From: Physcomitrium patens
Lineage: Eukaryota > Streptophyta > Bryopsida > Funariales > Funariaceae
Reading direction: 5' to 3'
Length of the DNA: 64,000 nt
NCBI RefSeq assembly: GCF_000002425.4
Contig: NC_037255.1
Span: 12,381,329-12,445,328, forward strand
The position numbers and the translations under genes are program-made. The notes below the pieces were generated by a model. That model was not told the DNA's origin. It searched no databases and worked only from the letters and a program-made list of their open reading frames with translations. Shown here piece by piece: positions 46,556 through 57,609 of the stretch. How positions within the stretch are numbered: position 1 is the first letter of the stretch; each line of letters opens with the position of its first letter.

Positions 46556-47222
46556 CAAATCTGGCAACAGGGACGCCAGGTGTAGCAGCACCAGTCGTGA
46601 CTCCAATGGCAACTCTCAAGACACTAGTTTTGTGAGCACGGACTTGGCCTTTGATTGAACATTAGAAGGATCTGATGGATGCAGCAGTAATGCCACTACT
46701 CCCACATTGGTATCCAATCCCTCACATATGGCCGTGTCACATCCAACAAATCGCGATCGAAGGTCTCTCGTGGCCGTTAAGAATGATTGTTATGACAAGA
46801 CACTATCTCATGATTAGTGACTACGATCACCCTTCAAGTGGAAGGGCATCGTCGGTTCTAAAAGATCGCCTAAATTGCCAGCTTGCTCAGCCGCACGGAC
46901 CGATAACGACCATCAAGCTGCAACTTGTGCCAACTCAAAGATTGCTGAAATGGCGGTGGCCAAACCACTAGCTCGGACTCGATTGTTTAATCCCCCAAAC
47001 CTTGACGACAACAATCTGGTGCTAGCTCTTGATTCACACTTAAATGGCTCCACTTTGGGAGATCTTGTAAAGTGGTTTTCTTGGAATATGGGCATGCTCA
47101 TGACGGAGTATCCATGCTTCTCCACCAGGATAAGAGTCACTTTAGGATCTTTGTTTTGCACAAGGATTCGTCTTCTTTTGTTGCCTTGCAAATCAGCATA
47201 CACATCTATGAAAACAAAATAG
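46556..47222 (+). pseudogene. Unknown protein, Ser/Asn-rich continuation
   Basis: In another frame a serine-rich stretch (SGNRDARCSSTSRDSNGNSQ) continues through three stops into an open part from 46875 (NSKIAEMAVAKPLARTRLF, LVLALDSHLNGSTLGDLVKW). It may be a further exon or a frameshifted part of the preceding frame. Family unknown. Confidence 0.4.
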
Positions 47223-47329
47223 ATATTTCAATCTATTTTAAAAAGTCTCACAGTGAATTTATAAAATGTCCTCTTGTATCAACTTTTTATGATGGAGGTA
47301 TGAACTCTCTATCAAAAATGGAGTAACAT

Positions 47330-47563
47330 ATTTTGTTTTTAGTCCATTTCCTTCTTTTGAGTCTGGTACGACAAAAAAAATTTAATAAAGCTGGGATAGA
47401 ATCTTAAAGCATTATTGTGATTCATACACTATTGATCTTTAGTTATGCAATTTTATGATGTTTAAATTACTCTCACTTCTTTGATTCACTACAATTTATA
47501 TGACAAAACTATGTATTAATGTATTGAGGATATAATTCAAGTTATATTTGTATTTAAATATCC

Positions 47564-47600
<37 letters not shown>

Positions 47601-48108
47601 CTATATATATGCTTGATCCAACAACAACACTTACCACTTAGAACCAAGTTTATATTAGAGCTTCATCAAATCCAATTGAAGTAAAGAAATCCTAAAAGAA
47701 GATTTATTAATTGAAGCATTCAATGATACTTGAGATTTAGATCATTGAATAGAAGAGATTTATATGTGGTTTGTATCATTGATGCAAAAGAGAGAGAAAG
47801 AAAGCTATGCCGCAATAAAGGCTTTCGACTCTTGGTGATTGGTACCATCTATTTTTTTTGTTTCAATAAGTTATATCAAGTTAGTAAATAACAAGGCAAC
47901 ATGACCATCTAATCCTACGTCCAATAAAATCTATATTTGGTCTTTCTTTCAAAGCTTATTATTGATGTTGAGAATCAAATCAAAACAGAATCTATAAAAA
48001 GAAATCAACAATAAATAATTACACAACATTCAGAATTTAGGACTTCTTTAAATATTCTACTGTAAAGAATCAATTGGATTTTTTGTTTATTTAATATCAA
48101 GTACCAAA
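47330..48108. other. AT-rich spacer with TA microsatellite
   Basis: TA run with TG and TC interruptions at 47563-47610. No gene seen. Confidence 0.6.
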
Positions 48109-48631
48109 TATCATAGACATACAAATTTATCCTAATTTTTACCTATATGATTAAGTAGAAATATGTAAAGATAGATTTATTTTATAATATTTTTTAATGA
48201 AGCTTTCTAGAAGCTTCATAGATATTTTTTTGACTTTACATGTGTTTGTAGCTAATTGATAGGTTAGAAACTTGGTCAATAAGTTAACCATGTATTTGTA
48301 GCTTGTAGAACAAGTTAATCATGTGGCACACATATAAAAAACTTGCCTTATAAGTTAAGATATGTGTCTTGCAAAGTCAACATGTTTAGGAGGTCTTATA
48401 AGATATTGCCATATAGCTCCTAGTTAAGAGTATATATGGAGACAAGAGTAAAGCCTTCTTTATTCTTGTCAATGCCTTTCTAATCTTTAGTCTTGTTTCA
48501 AGACTTTTTAGTCTTCTTATCTTAAATGATAGCCATTTTAGTTTAATATCATATCATCTTTGAGTGACTTTCTAATTCTTTTGAATGACACAAGAGTGTA
48601 TTAAGGATTTCTTTCTTCAAGATTCATAACT
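48109..48631 (+). repeat. B4 5' LTR
   Basis: Reverse-complement match to the B3 LTRs. The start is TATCATAGACAT, where the canonical TG has become TA. Confidence 0.82.
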
Positions 48632-48895
48632 TTGAAAATTTGATAAGAGTGCTAACTTATTATTTTTGTCTTATTTTAGAAGTGAATATATTATCCCACT
48701 TTTATTATTATCTTTTGAAGATTGTAGACTATCCACCTTTAAATAAATAATCTTGTTTTCTAACACTAATATTTTTTTAAAAGAGAGTGGATTATCCTTC
48801 TTTGTAGAAATTTTCATCTGATATTAGAGGTTACAAATTATCCTCCTCTTATTTAACTTTTGAATTTGTATGAATAATCTCTGGAAGGAAAGATT

Positions 48896-49860
48896 ATGGA
48901 TGTTACTTTCAATGGAAGTGAAAATAAATTTGTAACTATTGCAGATCTTCATGAACTTATTAGCATTCTAAAAGTAAAAATGTCACATATTTTGAACATG
49001 AATCATAGACATACTATTCCTATACCTAAAAAAAAAGTTCAGAGTCTATGTCAAGAAGTTGTGCAATTGAAAGAAGCAAATAGATTGACTTTACAACCAA
49101 ATCCAAGAAGTTTTGATTCTATAAATATGACAGGGATAATAATTAGTATGCTTAAGAAGTTTGATGGAATAAGATCAAAATTTCAAGGATTTTTGCAATA
49201 AGTCAAGATCTATTTAAAGTTGCATCCCTTCTAATATCTTGATAGATTTACTCAAGTCAGATTCATAAGCACACTTCTATCAAGAAGTGTTCTCTCTTGA
49301 TTTACACCATTAATAGAAAAATATTTATAATTCTTTTATGATTTGAATTCATTCTTAGAAGTGTTTATAGCCACATTTGGAGAAAATGATCGAGAAAGAA
49401 TAGCAACAATTAAGCTCTTATCTTTATGGCAAAGATCATGGTCAGCCACCATATATGCTAGTGAATTCAAAAATCTCACTTATGATGTGGACTAGAATGA
49501 AAAAATTGTTATGAATTAATTTTAATATGAATTAAAAGATAATATCAAAAATTTGTTATTGATAATATTAAAGGTAGAATCTTTAGAATAATTTATTATT
49601 CATGCCATTGCATGCAAAAATCAATTATTTGAAAGATATTAAGAACAAAGACTTAGTTGAAGAGGAATAAATTAAATAATGACAATAGCTCCGAAGTTTT
49701 CAAAAACTTATTCATTAAGGCTAGAACCAATGCAAATTAATATGATATGTTTTAAATCCTTTTATGGAGAAATAAAAGACTCGATAATATCAAGAGGGCT
49801 TATGCTTATATTATGGAGAAGCTAAATACACTACTCAATATTATCCTTAGAAACATTGTA
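48896..49860 (+). pseudogene. B4 gag
   Basis: The first 101 codons are open: NKFVTIADLHELIS, KKVQSLCQEVVQLKEANRLT, PNPRSFDSINMTG, LKKFDGIRSKFQGFL. The capsid part after 49201 has stops. A decayed nucleocapsid knuckle lies near 49800-49870 (YYGEAKYTTQYYP, with the cysteines changed to tyrosine). Confidence 0.82.
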
Positions 49861-49989
49861 ACCATAAAATGAGAACCATGGTTGCCAAAGAAGACAATGT
49901 ATTAAAAAGCAAGTTTCTCTAGTTACAATAAAGACCATATGATTGGAATCTTGAGTAACTTCTAGTAAAGGTACTATTCTTACTTCAAA

Positions 49990-50560
49990 CTCCTCAGCTT
50001 ATTTTACAATAGAAGTTTATTTAGGACTAAAAAATCACAAAGTCTTAGCTTTGTTAGATTCAAGAGCCTCAGTCTATTTTATAAAAAAAGATTTTGTTAA
50101 AAAAGAAGAAATATTGTTAGTCAAAAAAACTAAGCCCATACATGTAGAAGTCATAGATCGTCGTTTGCTATCTTTTGGAGATGTTATGTATGACAATGTT
50201 CTTTTAAATGTAGCAATTAAAGATTATAATAGCATACTAATATTGAATACTATAAGAACTCTATCCAATCTGATTATTTTTGGATTATTTTGATTAAAAA
50301 AGTATAATCCTTAGATAAATTGGAATTTTTACAACCTTAATTTTTTTGATAGTTTAACCTAAAATTCCATTAGTCAAGTAAAAATACATAAGTCTAATAT
50401 ATCCAAATTGTAATTAGTAGATGCAAGAACTTTTATGCATGTTACAAAAGAAGGATCATCTTTTGCTATATATGACATGCCCATTTCTCATGGTAGAAAG
50501 AAGTCAAGTAGTATTTCTAGTCAATATCAAGATTTTTAGAATATTTTTGAAAAGAAAAAT
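49990..50560 (+). pseudogene. B4 protease
   Basis: ALLDSRASVYFIKKDFVKK (active-site DSGA changed to DSRA), VEVIDRRLLSFGD, then NTIRTLSNLIIFGLF, the second strand. The open frame is 50051-50293. Confidence 0.85.
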
Positions 50561-51439
50561 ATGAATATTCTTTTAGAGTACTGTTCTTATGATTTTTCCA
50601 TTGATTTTCAAGAAAGAGCTCAACTACTATTTGGACCAATCTATAGCCTATCACAAAACAAATTTTTTGCATTCAAAGAGTACATTAATGATAACTTAGC
50701 TAAGAATTTCATACACCATTTTAGATCTCCAATCAAAGCTCCTATCTTATTTAAGAAGAAAAAAGACAGGTCTTTGTGGATATATATAGACTATCAAGGA
50801 CTCAATAAGATTAGCATCAAGAATAAGTATCTTCTACCTTTAATTTGAGGACTTTTTTATCAACTCAATCAAGCAAAGATCTATACAAAAATAGATCTAT
50901 GAAGAGCATATAATTTGGTATGCATTAAAGAAGGAGATGAATAGAAAATTACGTTTTGAACCAAGTATAGGCATTTTGAATCTAATGTCATGCCTTTTGG
51001 ACTTACAAATGTATCAACTACTTTTTAACATTTAATAAATGACGTCTTTTGTGAGTTTCTTGATGATTTTATTGTCTATTATTTGAACAATATATTAATC
51101 TATTCTAAAAACACAGAAGAGTATGATGTTCATATTTGTCGTGTGTTATAAAAACTTAAAGATGCAAGATTATATGCCAAATTAAAAAAGTGCATATTTC
51201 ATATTATTCAAGTTAATTTCTTAGGATACATCATTTCCAATGAACGACTAATGATGCATCCAAAGAAAGTCCAAACTATCATAAATTGAAAGATTCTAAG
51301 AACAGTAAGAGACATGGAATACTTATTGAACTTTGCAAATTACTATTGAATCTTCATCAAGAATTTTTCTCAAGTTATAGCTTTATTTACAAATTTGACT
51401 TGTAAAAATAAACTTGAGTAGAGTAAAAAAGCCAAAGCA
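50561..51439 (+). pseudogene. B4 reverse transcriptase
   Basis: Open up to 50848: [58 protein letters not shown]. After this the blocks FTKIDL, MPFGL and YLDD (decayed to YLNN near 51080) can be followed with stops. Confidence 0.85.
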
Positions 51440-51985
51440 TTGTTTGATGTTTTAAAAAAAGAGTTTACTTTTGTACCAATTTTATATTATTTTGACTTCT
51501 TTAAGATATTTTTTATAGAAATAGATGCATTAGACTTTGCCTTAGGTGTAGTATTCTCACAAATGGGAGCAGATGACAGATTCTATCCAATAACTTTTCA
51601 TTCCAAAAAAATTTCAATAGTCAAGATTAATTATAAGATCCTCAATAAAGAATTCTTTGTAATTGTAGATTCATTTCAAGAATGGCATCATTATTTAGAA
51701 GGTACATCAAGTCTAATCATCATATATATAAATCACAAGAATCTCAAATACTTCATATTGATATATATTATGAATTGTCGCTAAGCTTGTTGGAGCATGT
51801 TTTTTTATCAAGATTTGATTTTAAGATCACCCATGAATCTAAAAAATAATAAGATTTGTTATATGATCTTTTAGACATTCTTATCTTGTACCAAAAGAAA
51901 GAGATGCATCTTTTGAAGAATGATTCTCTTGAAGTCAAAGCATTATTACTTTTGAGCAATAAAATCAATATTAAATGTTGATTCA
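51440..51985 (+). pseudogene. B4 RNase H
   Basis: Open from 51440 to 51784: [65 protein letters not shown] (catalytic D of TDHKN changed to N). Confidence 0.87.
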
Positions 51986-52493
51986 ACTTTTATCAAGAAA
52001 ATTCAATTAAATATGTCTACTGATCTTCTTATCCAAGATATCAAGAATAATTATTTTAAATCTTATTATACTTCTAAGTTCAAGTTTAAAAACAACTTAT
52101 TTTATTTCAATGGATAATTATATATTCTAAAAGATGGAGCATGATTGTGTATTATTGAAACTCATCATGACTTTCCAATAGCCGGGCATTTTGGATACAA
52201 CAAGTCTTTAGAGTTAAAATTTAGAAATTTTTAATGGCCTCAAATGTGGAAGGTAGTCAAAGTCTTTGTATAATCATGTAATATTTGTTCAAGATCTAAA
52301 ACTTCTCGCCATCAACCTTATGGACTTCTTCAACCATTACTTATTCCTAAACAACTATAGTCATTTATTTCTATGGATTTTATCATGTGTCTTCTAGTCT
52401 CATATTTATATGATTTAATATTTGTGGTAATAGATTGTTTTACTAAGGTGGCACATTTTATACCATGTATAAGATCTATTACAGATGAAGAAA
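51986..52493 (+). pseudogene. B4 integrase, N-terminal half
   Basis: Pieces matching A2: the finger region HHDFPIAGHFGYN, CNICSRSKT near 52280, SISMDFIM near 52370. It is interrupted by C1. Confidence 0.8.
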
Positions 52494-52997
52494 TGGATAA
52501 TATAATAAGATATAGAAAAGATAATTATATAAATAGTTAGAACCATGGAAATTTCTAAAATTAGAATTAGATTTATAGATTACTTAAGATCCACTATAGA
52601 ACATTCTAAAAGAGTTTAGGATAATTTTTTAGGTAGAATTTACCATGGAACCTTTTAAAAAGGCTTAAGGTGGTTATCTAGGTAGGGCCTATTACATATG
52701 AATATTCTAAAAAGTCCAGGATATTAGCACAAGGTATAAAAAAGATTGACCACGGCCTTTTAGAGCATCTAATCAAATATCGCTTCAAACCATTTTTCTT
52801 AGTAAAGTTTGGTTTTTCATCCTTTTATTTAATTTAATTAAGTTCTATTTATATATGCTCAGTTGTCTTTTATGTCATATTTTGTGTACTTTCATTCAGT
52901 TCTATTCTAATCTATTTTATCCTATTTTGTGATGAGATTTTATATTATTATAGAATAGAAGGTTTTTGGATTTTTGAGATAGTTTGGTCCTATTTCA
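52494..52997 (+). repeat. C1 5' LTR
   Basis: Starts TGGATAATATAATAAG and ends GGTCCTATTTCA, followed by the decayed primer site. Aligns with 42891-43396 reversed. Confidence 0.87.
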
Positions 52998-53159
52998 TTA
53001 ATATTAGAGTAAATATTAGACTATTTACTTTTGGTAGCATGTCAATAGTCATCATATAGTCTAAGGTCAATTCTTGTGGTTATACTAGGTACTTTGTTGA
53101 GGCTACTATGAGCTATTTTTAAAAAATCAATCAAGAAGTAAAAAGATATTAGAATAGTA

Positions 53160-53484
53160 GAGTCCAACAGAGAAATTATAGTATGGGAGATATGGTAGAG
53201 CAATTCCAAATGGAAGGTCAAATACAATACTTTTTAGGCCAAATAGCTACTTTACAAGGATAAATAGAAGCCTTAAGGACAAGAAAGTCGACATCTGCTA
53301 AGTTAAAATTGAGTAAGTCTGGTACATATTCTAGAACTTTAAGACAAGAAGATGTATGTCAATGGTTCTTCAATATATGACAATACTTCCAACTATTTGA
53401 GACAAATACCATTGAAGGAATTATATATGCAGCCAAGTATTTGAGAGAGGCTGCAGCCATTTGGTGGCAACATTGAATTCAAAG
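53160..53484 (+). pseudogene. C1 gag, N-terminal part
   Basis: MGDMVEQFQMEGQIQYFLGQ opens the frame near 53182, followed by TRKSTSAKLKLSKSG and YLREAAAIWWQH. The last phrase is a typical gag retrotransposon block. Several stops. It is cut at about 53480 by D2. Confidence 0.78.
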
Positions 53485-53579
53485 TTATTCTCCCAAAAAT
53501 CCTTCAAAATTTTTATTTTCGTTTTCCATAAAAAATAAAGATAAAATCAACCAAAATCCAATACCTTCTACCTCAAGCT

Positions 53580-53597
53580 TTCACGTCGGGTTCACCA
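53580..53597 (-). other. D2 primer binding site candidate (not iMet)
   Basis: On the minus strand TGGTGAACCCGACGTGAA lies four bases after the LTR end. TGG start and position fit a primer site, but it does not match the initiator Met sequence used by the chromoviruses here. I did not identify the tRNA. Confidence 0.55.
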
Positions 53598-54344
53598 CTT
53601 ATGTCGTATTACGTGCTTTCCTGCTCGAGAACGCGCCGGGCGTCTGGCTGTAGAAGGTAGTATGGAGATTCGCCGATAGTCAAGCAGTCTATCAGTTTTT
53701 GACTGCTGGAATATAAACGACTGCAACAATGTACCGTAAATCTATACGGGTGCTCTTCGACTGCTTGTCGGAGTCCTTTTTGCCCCAGCCGGTAGGTCTC
53801 TAGACGTTACAGAGAACCCCGTACAACCCAAACTGTTAACCTTCAATACTCCTTTGTACTTACGATCTTGTATCCACTGACTGTCTTGTTAGATTAACCC
53901 AATAAATTTCATTCACTCCGCATACTCAATCCTATAGACACCCTTTTAATCCTTCAATCACAGACGTAACTCGATTTCACAAAACAGTCAAGAGTATTCA
54001 AACCCACTTCATTTAAAAATCCCGATTCACCAGTACAACACTGACTTCAGCAGCGATAGCCTCAGTCTTCCCCAAAACTCTACGAAGAAGAAAAATCCAA
54101 ATCCTATGTCTTTCCTTCCCCGACCCGAAGCATGAAGCTCCTCTCTCTAATTCCCTTGATCTCCAAAAACCTCCCATTCCCCCTAACCTTATCCTCTGAA
54201 TTTCTTCAATCTTCCGTCTTAGATCCGGAATTGGCTCCCACCTCAAGCTTTCTCCTCCGTTTTTACCTTTAAGAAATCCATTTACCGAAAACAACGTTCC
54301 CTGAGACGGCACAGAGAACAGGACAGCCTGAAACAGAATCGAAC

Positions 54345-54605
54345 CCCGTAATCGGGACTTCATTGAGTCGCCCGACCAATTCAGGTCCTATATTGGGAAA
54401 GATGCCCATAATAACCTGGATGTTCCCGTAATTGGGTCAAATTGGTCCTCGCGTCAGATTGGCTAAGATCCGTAGTAAGACCTCGATTTCCCGTAACTGG
54501 ACTGCATTGGGTTGCCCCACCAATACAGGTCTCATATTGGGTAAGAGGACCCGGATTGGATTATCGAAATTGGATCCAATTGGCTCCTCGAACTCGTCGT
54601 GTGAA
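54345..54605 (-). repeat. Degenerate tandem duplication (about 135 bp) in the D2 LTR
   Basis: CCCGTAATCGGGACTTCATT and CCCGTAACTGGACTGCATTG start two related segments. Each holds CCAAT-CAGGTC--ATATTGGG and then AAATTGG-TCC--TTGG-TCCTCG. Confidence 0.7.
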
Positions 54606-54816
54606 TTGGTCCTTCTCTTCCTACTGACTCCCGTTATTCGAATCGAACGGGGCATTCCAGTATGCCCCGGCTGACTGTAACGGAGTCACTGAACCTGACC
54701 ACTCAGTATTTGTACTGGAGTTGGTCGATGCTCCCAATATTCGAGATAACTGAATATTAATAAAATCCCCCTTTCTTTTTATTTTCACTGTATACTCGTG
54801 TTACAACACGACAACG

Positions 54817-55265
54817 TTAACTTGATGCAAGATTATGTCTGCCAATTGAAGTCCTTGTGTCTCCAAATTAGCAATGTTTTAGAGGTAGAGATGATGGATC
54901 AATTCCTACGAGGTTTAAAACCTAGAGACTAAAAAGAGGTAGAGTTAAAGGATCTACAAACATTCAAAGAGGTGATTTGAATTGCAGAGAGGATCGATGC
55001 TATAGATTTCAAAAAATTGTGGAATACAACCTATAATACAAAGTCCTATGCTGCTATTTAATATTATGGCACAACAATCAAGGCCAATGGAGATTGATGC
55101 CCTACAAGGATCATTGATACCACAAAGACTACAAATATTGATACAAAAAAATTATGTTTATATTGTCAAGAACCAGGCCATCAAATTAAAGGTTGTCTAA
55201 AATGTCAAAATTCAAGCATTGACTAGACAAGGTGGGTTTATAGTCTCAAAATTCACCAAGTTGAT
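54817..55265 (+). pseudogene. C1 gag, C-terminal part with CCHC knuckle
   Basis: LMQDYVCQLKSLCLQISNVL and FLRGLKPRD resume capsid after D2. A zinc knuckle CLYCQEPGHQIKGCLKCQN lies near 55149-55206, with C-x2-C-x4-H-x4-C intact. Stops between. Confidence 0.83.
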
Positions 55266-55815
55266 AATGAATTATAGCAGGAAAATAGGGCTCTCTATTA
55301 AAGGCGCTAAAGACCAATATTAAAGATAGCTATTATCTTTCAAAGATAAATGGCATAGCCTTAGAAAACTATAAAAAGAATCAACTAATATATCTAATAG
55401 GACTACTAAGAAGACAACAATGTTGAATACTTGTAGATTATAGTTCTACAAAAAATTGCATTTCAAATGAAATCGTCGATTAGCTTAGAATTAAAATCAA
55501 GAAAATAAAAAAATGAAGTATATATCTTACAGATGATCGAGGGAATGTGTTGAATTAGACATGTGAAGAAACCTTGAAATTGATAGACACCTATGTCATA
55601 AGAAAGAGATTTAAGGTGGCAAAGCTAAAATATGATGTTATCATTAGTATGCCATGGCTAGAGATAGAAAATAAGCAAGTTGATTGGATAGTAAGGACAA
55701 TCTTTTTTAAAGATAGAGGATGCAAGGTAACACTTTGTACCTTTATATCAAGTAAAGAAAAAAGACAATCTATAATAAAAGATTTATTTATAGAGACGTC
55801 CTTTATGAAGAAGTA
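55266..55815 (+). pseudogene. C1 protease
   Basis: ILVDYSSTKNCIS near 55430 is the active-site block (usual DSGAT changed to DYSST), then VAKLKYDVIISMPWLE, the second strand, and WIVRTIFFKD. The open part is 55574-55816. Confidence 0.8.
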
Positions 55816-56760
55816 ATTATAACATAAGCAACTGATATATATGGTGGTTTCAAATCTCGTGTCAATGGTGGAAAAGATAGCCAAAGAGATAGAACGGGCA
55901 GAGTAACTTATATGAGGATAATAAGAGGTTTTTTCAACCGACCTACCTAGTAGCATGTTTCCTGATTGAGGTGCCACCTTTCAAATAGAACTATTGCTTG
56001 AAGCCAAATGAATAAGTTGACCAATTTATCGCCTAGCACCAAAAGGACTTGAAGAGTTACGAAAGACATTAGATAAATGCTTGGAGAAAACCAACATTTG
56101 AAAAAGTACATCATCATGGGGAGCACATGTACTTTTTGCACCTAAAAAAGATGGTGGACTTTGCCTTTGCATTGACTATCAAGGTCTCAATAAATAGATT
56201 GTTAAAAATATATATCTACTTCTATGCTTGGATGATCTTCTCGACCAACTTTGAAGTGTGACCATCTTTGGTAAATAGGATCTTTAGAGCAGCTATTGGC
56301 AAATACCTATTGCAAGAGAGGATGTTAAAAAGACGATATTTTATATGCACTATGGTCATTTTAAATGGTTGGTTTTATCTTTTGGTCTTACCAATGCTCC
56401 ATCCTCTTTCATAGGTCATATGAAGAGATTATTTTAAGACCTTTTAGATAAGTATGTAGTTGTCTTCATCAATGATATCCTTGTATATAATAAAAACCTT
56501 GAAGAAGATGAGCAATACTTATGAGATGTACTACATCAGTTGCAAGATAGTCGTTTCTATTGCAAGCAATCAAAATATGAACTTTAGATGTCACCTTTTT
56601 GGAGCATGTGAAGTCTTCCAAAGGCATGCATATAGAATAAGATAAGGTGAAAGTAGTAGAGGATTGGCCAACCTCTAAAGATGCTTTTGAAATTTTCTTA
56701 TTTTAAGACCTTATTAGATATTATCACTATTTTGTTTGGTGATTTGCTCACATTATTGTT
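55816..56760 (+). pseudogene. C1 reverse transcriptase
   Basis: [20 protein letters not shown] near 56130, FYMHYGHFKWLVLSFGLTNA near 56345, VVVFINDILVY near 56455 (catalytic FIDD changed to FIND), FYCKQSKYEL. Frequent stops. Confidence 0.85.
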
Positions 56761-57280
56761 TCATTGACAAACCTATTGGAGAAGGATGCTCCATTTGAAT
56801 GGAAAATAGAGCAACAAAATGCCTTTGATAAGTTGAAGGAGGCACTCATTACTACTCAAATATTACAATCATATGATCCTATTATCATTTGTATGCTTGA
56901 CATTGATACTTTCGACTTTACTTTTGGAGTGATTCTTCAACAAGTCTTTGATAGGAGCCTTCAATTTGTGGCATATGAATCACGCAAGCTCAGAAAGGCA
57001 TAGCACAATTACTCTTCATATAATCAAGAGCAATTAGTAATTGTACACGCTACAAAAGTATGGTGACAGTATCTATTAGAAAAACCAATGGTTGTTCGGA
57101 CTGACCATCAAACTTTGTTATATGATTTGCATCTAAAAAACTTGAAATTTTGGCATTGTCATTAGAACAAATAGCTGTAGCTTTTTGATATCTAGCTTCA
57201 GTACAAGTAAGGGCGATAATATACTATGCTAGATAATTTATTACGAAGACCAAAATTCAAGAATAAATTGAAAGACAAGA
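56761..57280 (+). pseudogene. C1 RNase H
   Basis: Open 56764-57003: EWKIEQQNAFDKLKEAL, LDIDTFDFTFGVILQQ, FVAYESRKL. Further down, YNQEQLVIVHATKVW and VVRTDHQTLLYDL give the E and last D of the active site. Confidence 0.85.
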
Positions 57281-57609
57281 CAAAAGTCACTACCATTAGT
57301 AGTGATATTTGACACATAACTAAAGAAGTACAATGGAAGGAAGCTACGTAATGTGATATTTATTTCAAGATGGTTAGCAATCGACTGAAGTTAGATGATA
57401 TATAGTAACAGGATTACACTTTTAATAATGGCTTGCTCTACTTTAAGAAGAAAATTTATGTACCTGATAATGCTAAACTCGAGACGTGCATACTTTACGA
57501 GGGACATGACATCCAAATATCTTGACCTTTGCAACAAGAGAAGATCCTAGAACAGATGTGAAGGACATGATTTTGGACAAGTTTGGATTGTGATATTTGA
57601 GCCTTTGTA
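57281..57609 (+). pseudogene. C1 integrase N-terminal finger
   Basis: ETCILYEGHDIQ (H of the finger) near 57480-57520 and SLDCDI-stop-AFVC near 57585-57608, where the second cysteine of the finger is cut by D4. Confidence 0.7.

Larger units (their letters stand above)
48109..52493 (+). mobile_element. B4: family B chromovirus, cut off by C1
   Basis: Plus orientation: 5' LTR (48109-48631), leader with a decayed iMet site (TGATAAGAGTGCTAAC near 48650), gag, protease, RT, RNase H and the first half of integrase. The integrase stops at 52493, where the C1 LTR begins. The missing 3' part was not found beyond C1. Confidence 0.87.
53485..54816 (-). mobile_element. D2: young, GC-balanced D-type LTR with primer site and leader, in C1 gag
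   Basis: LTR 53602-54816 (1215 bp, minus orientation); primer site at 53580-53597 and about 100 bases of leader at 53485-53579. The LTR end TGTCGTATTACGTGC and the following 40 bases match D1 (TGTCGTAATATG...), including the GAGAA-GC-CCGGGC-CTGGCTGTAGAAGG pattern. Its opposite end CGTGTTACAACACGACAACG is the inverted partner. Composition is balanced, unlike the decayed D1, D3 and D4. No coding frame is convincing; the 116-codon minus frame at 54013-54363 is unsupported. Confidence 0.78.

Noticed and set aside
54013-54363. 116-codon minus frame in D2
   Set aside because: It lies inside an LTR, has no family resemblance, and is not present in D1 or D4.
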